A stretch of DNA of 12,308 nt from an uncultured Clostridia bacterium (GTDB lineage: Bacteria > Bacillota > Clostridia > Christensenellales > Borkfalkiaceae). The stretch covers positions 1 through 12,308 of the forward strand of contig CAMNIW010000018.1 in assembly GCA_946540675.1 (NCBI GenBank), read 5' to 3'. The notes under the pieces were generated by a model. It made no database searches. It was not told the DNA's origin and saw nothing but the letters and a program-made list of their open reading frames with translations. Shown piece by piece: positions 12,260 through 12,308 of the stretch. The position numbers and the translations under genes were made by a program. Position 1 is the stretch's first letter; each line of letters begins with the position of its first letter.

Positions 12260-12308
12260 ATGAAAAAGAAGTTTTTTGCAAACGCGGTATTGTCGATAGC
12301 GATGAGCG
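12260..12308 (+). CDS. Start of an exported protein (signal peptide only, truncated by window edge)
   Basis: Only 16 codons are visible, reading MKKKFFANAVLSIAMS. A positively charged start followed by a hydrophobic run is the beginning of a Sec signal peptide. A perfect AGGAGG (12248-12253) lies six bases before the ATG, suggesting strong translation. A solute-binding lipoprotein of a sugar transporter would fit the setting, but nothing visible proves it. Confidence 0.7.
   Translation, partial: MKKKFFANAVLSIAMS

Overview
The window carries a nearly complete bacterial microcompartment (BMC) operon on the + strand, from a consensus sigma-A-type promoter at 441-469 to a UUCG-loop terminator at 11168-11192. 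It is flanked on the left by a divergent PHP-domain phosphatase gene cut by the window edge, and on the right by a separate TetR-family gene and the first codons of a secreted protein. Consensus TTGACA-17-TATAAT promoters, strong GGAGG ribosome sites, A+T-rich spacers around moderately G+C-rich genes, frequent ATA (Ile) and AGA/AGG (Arg) codons, and a gene order close to what I recall for the Clostridium phytofermentans fucose/rhamnose BMC all suggest an anaerobic Bacillota, probably an uncultured Clostridia member. That placement is inference.

Layout: 1-313 PHP phosphatase (minus); 314-547 regulatory gap with a large inverted repeat and promoter; 548-1332 EutS/PduU-type shell protein and EutP/PduV-type small GTPase; 1374-4802 three cargo enzymes (class II sugar-phosphate aldolase, CoA-acylating aldehyde dehydrogenase, zinc alcohol dehydrogenase); 4857-6159 four hexameric shell proteins, two of them near duplicates; 6160-6294 a run of four hairpins; 6295-9117 PduL phosphotransacylase, EutN-type pentamer, PduS-type flavin/Fe-S protein and PduT-type Fe-S trimer shell protein; 9176-11165 DeoR regulator, ParA-type ATPase and a minimal ParB-fold protein; terminator; 11254-11930 TetR regulator with its own promoter; 11931-12308 terminator, palindrome, promoter, leader and start of an exported protein.

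Proposed function: the aldolase cleaves L-fuculose-1-phosphate and/or L-rhamnulose-1-phosphate to DHAP and L-lactaldehyde. Inside the shell, lactaldehyde would be oxidised to lactyl-CoA and then lactyl-phosphate (aldehyde dehydrogenase, PduL) and reduced to 1,2-propanediol (alcohol dehydrogenase), recycling NADH and CoA. All four enzymes carry amphipathic helices of the encapsulation-peptide type. No diol dehydratase, glycyl radical enzyme, B12 gene or acyl kinase is present between promoter and terminator, so either the pathway stops at propanediol plus lactyl-phosphate or these functions lie elsewhere.

The most interesting part is the tail of the operon. A ParA-type ATPase starts 3 bases after the DeoR stop codon and is followed by a 135-residue ParB N-terminal-fold protein with no DNA-binding domain, ahead of the operon's only convincing terminator. 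This looks like a positioning system for the microcompartment, similar in principle to carboxysome McdAB but with a different, ParB-derived partner. Other points of note are a Cys-rich CxxCGGxC motif in the aldolase tail, a shell protein with an enlarged pore-side loop, and an apparent electron conduit (PduS plus PduT) without B12 enzymes.
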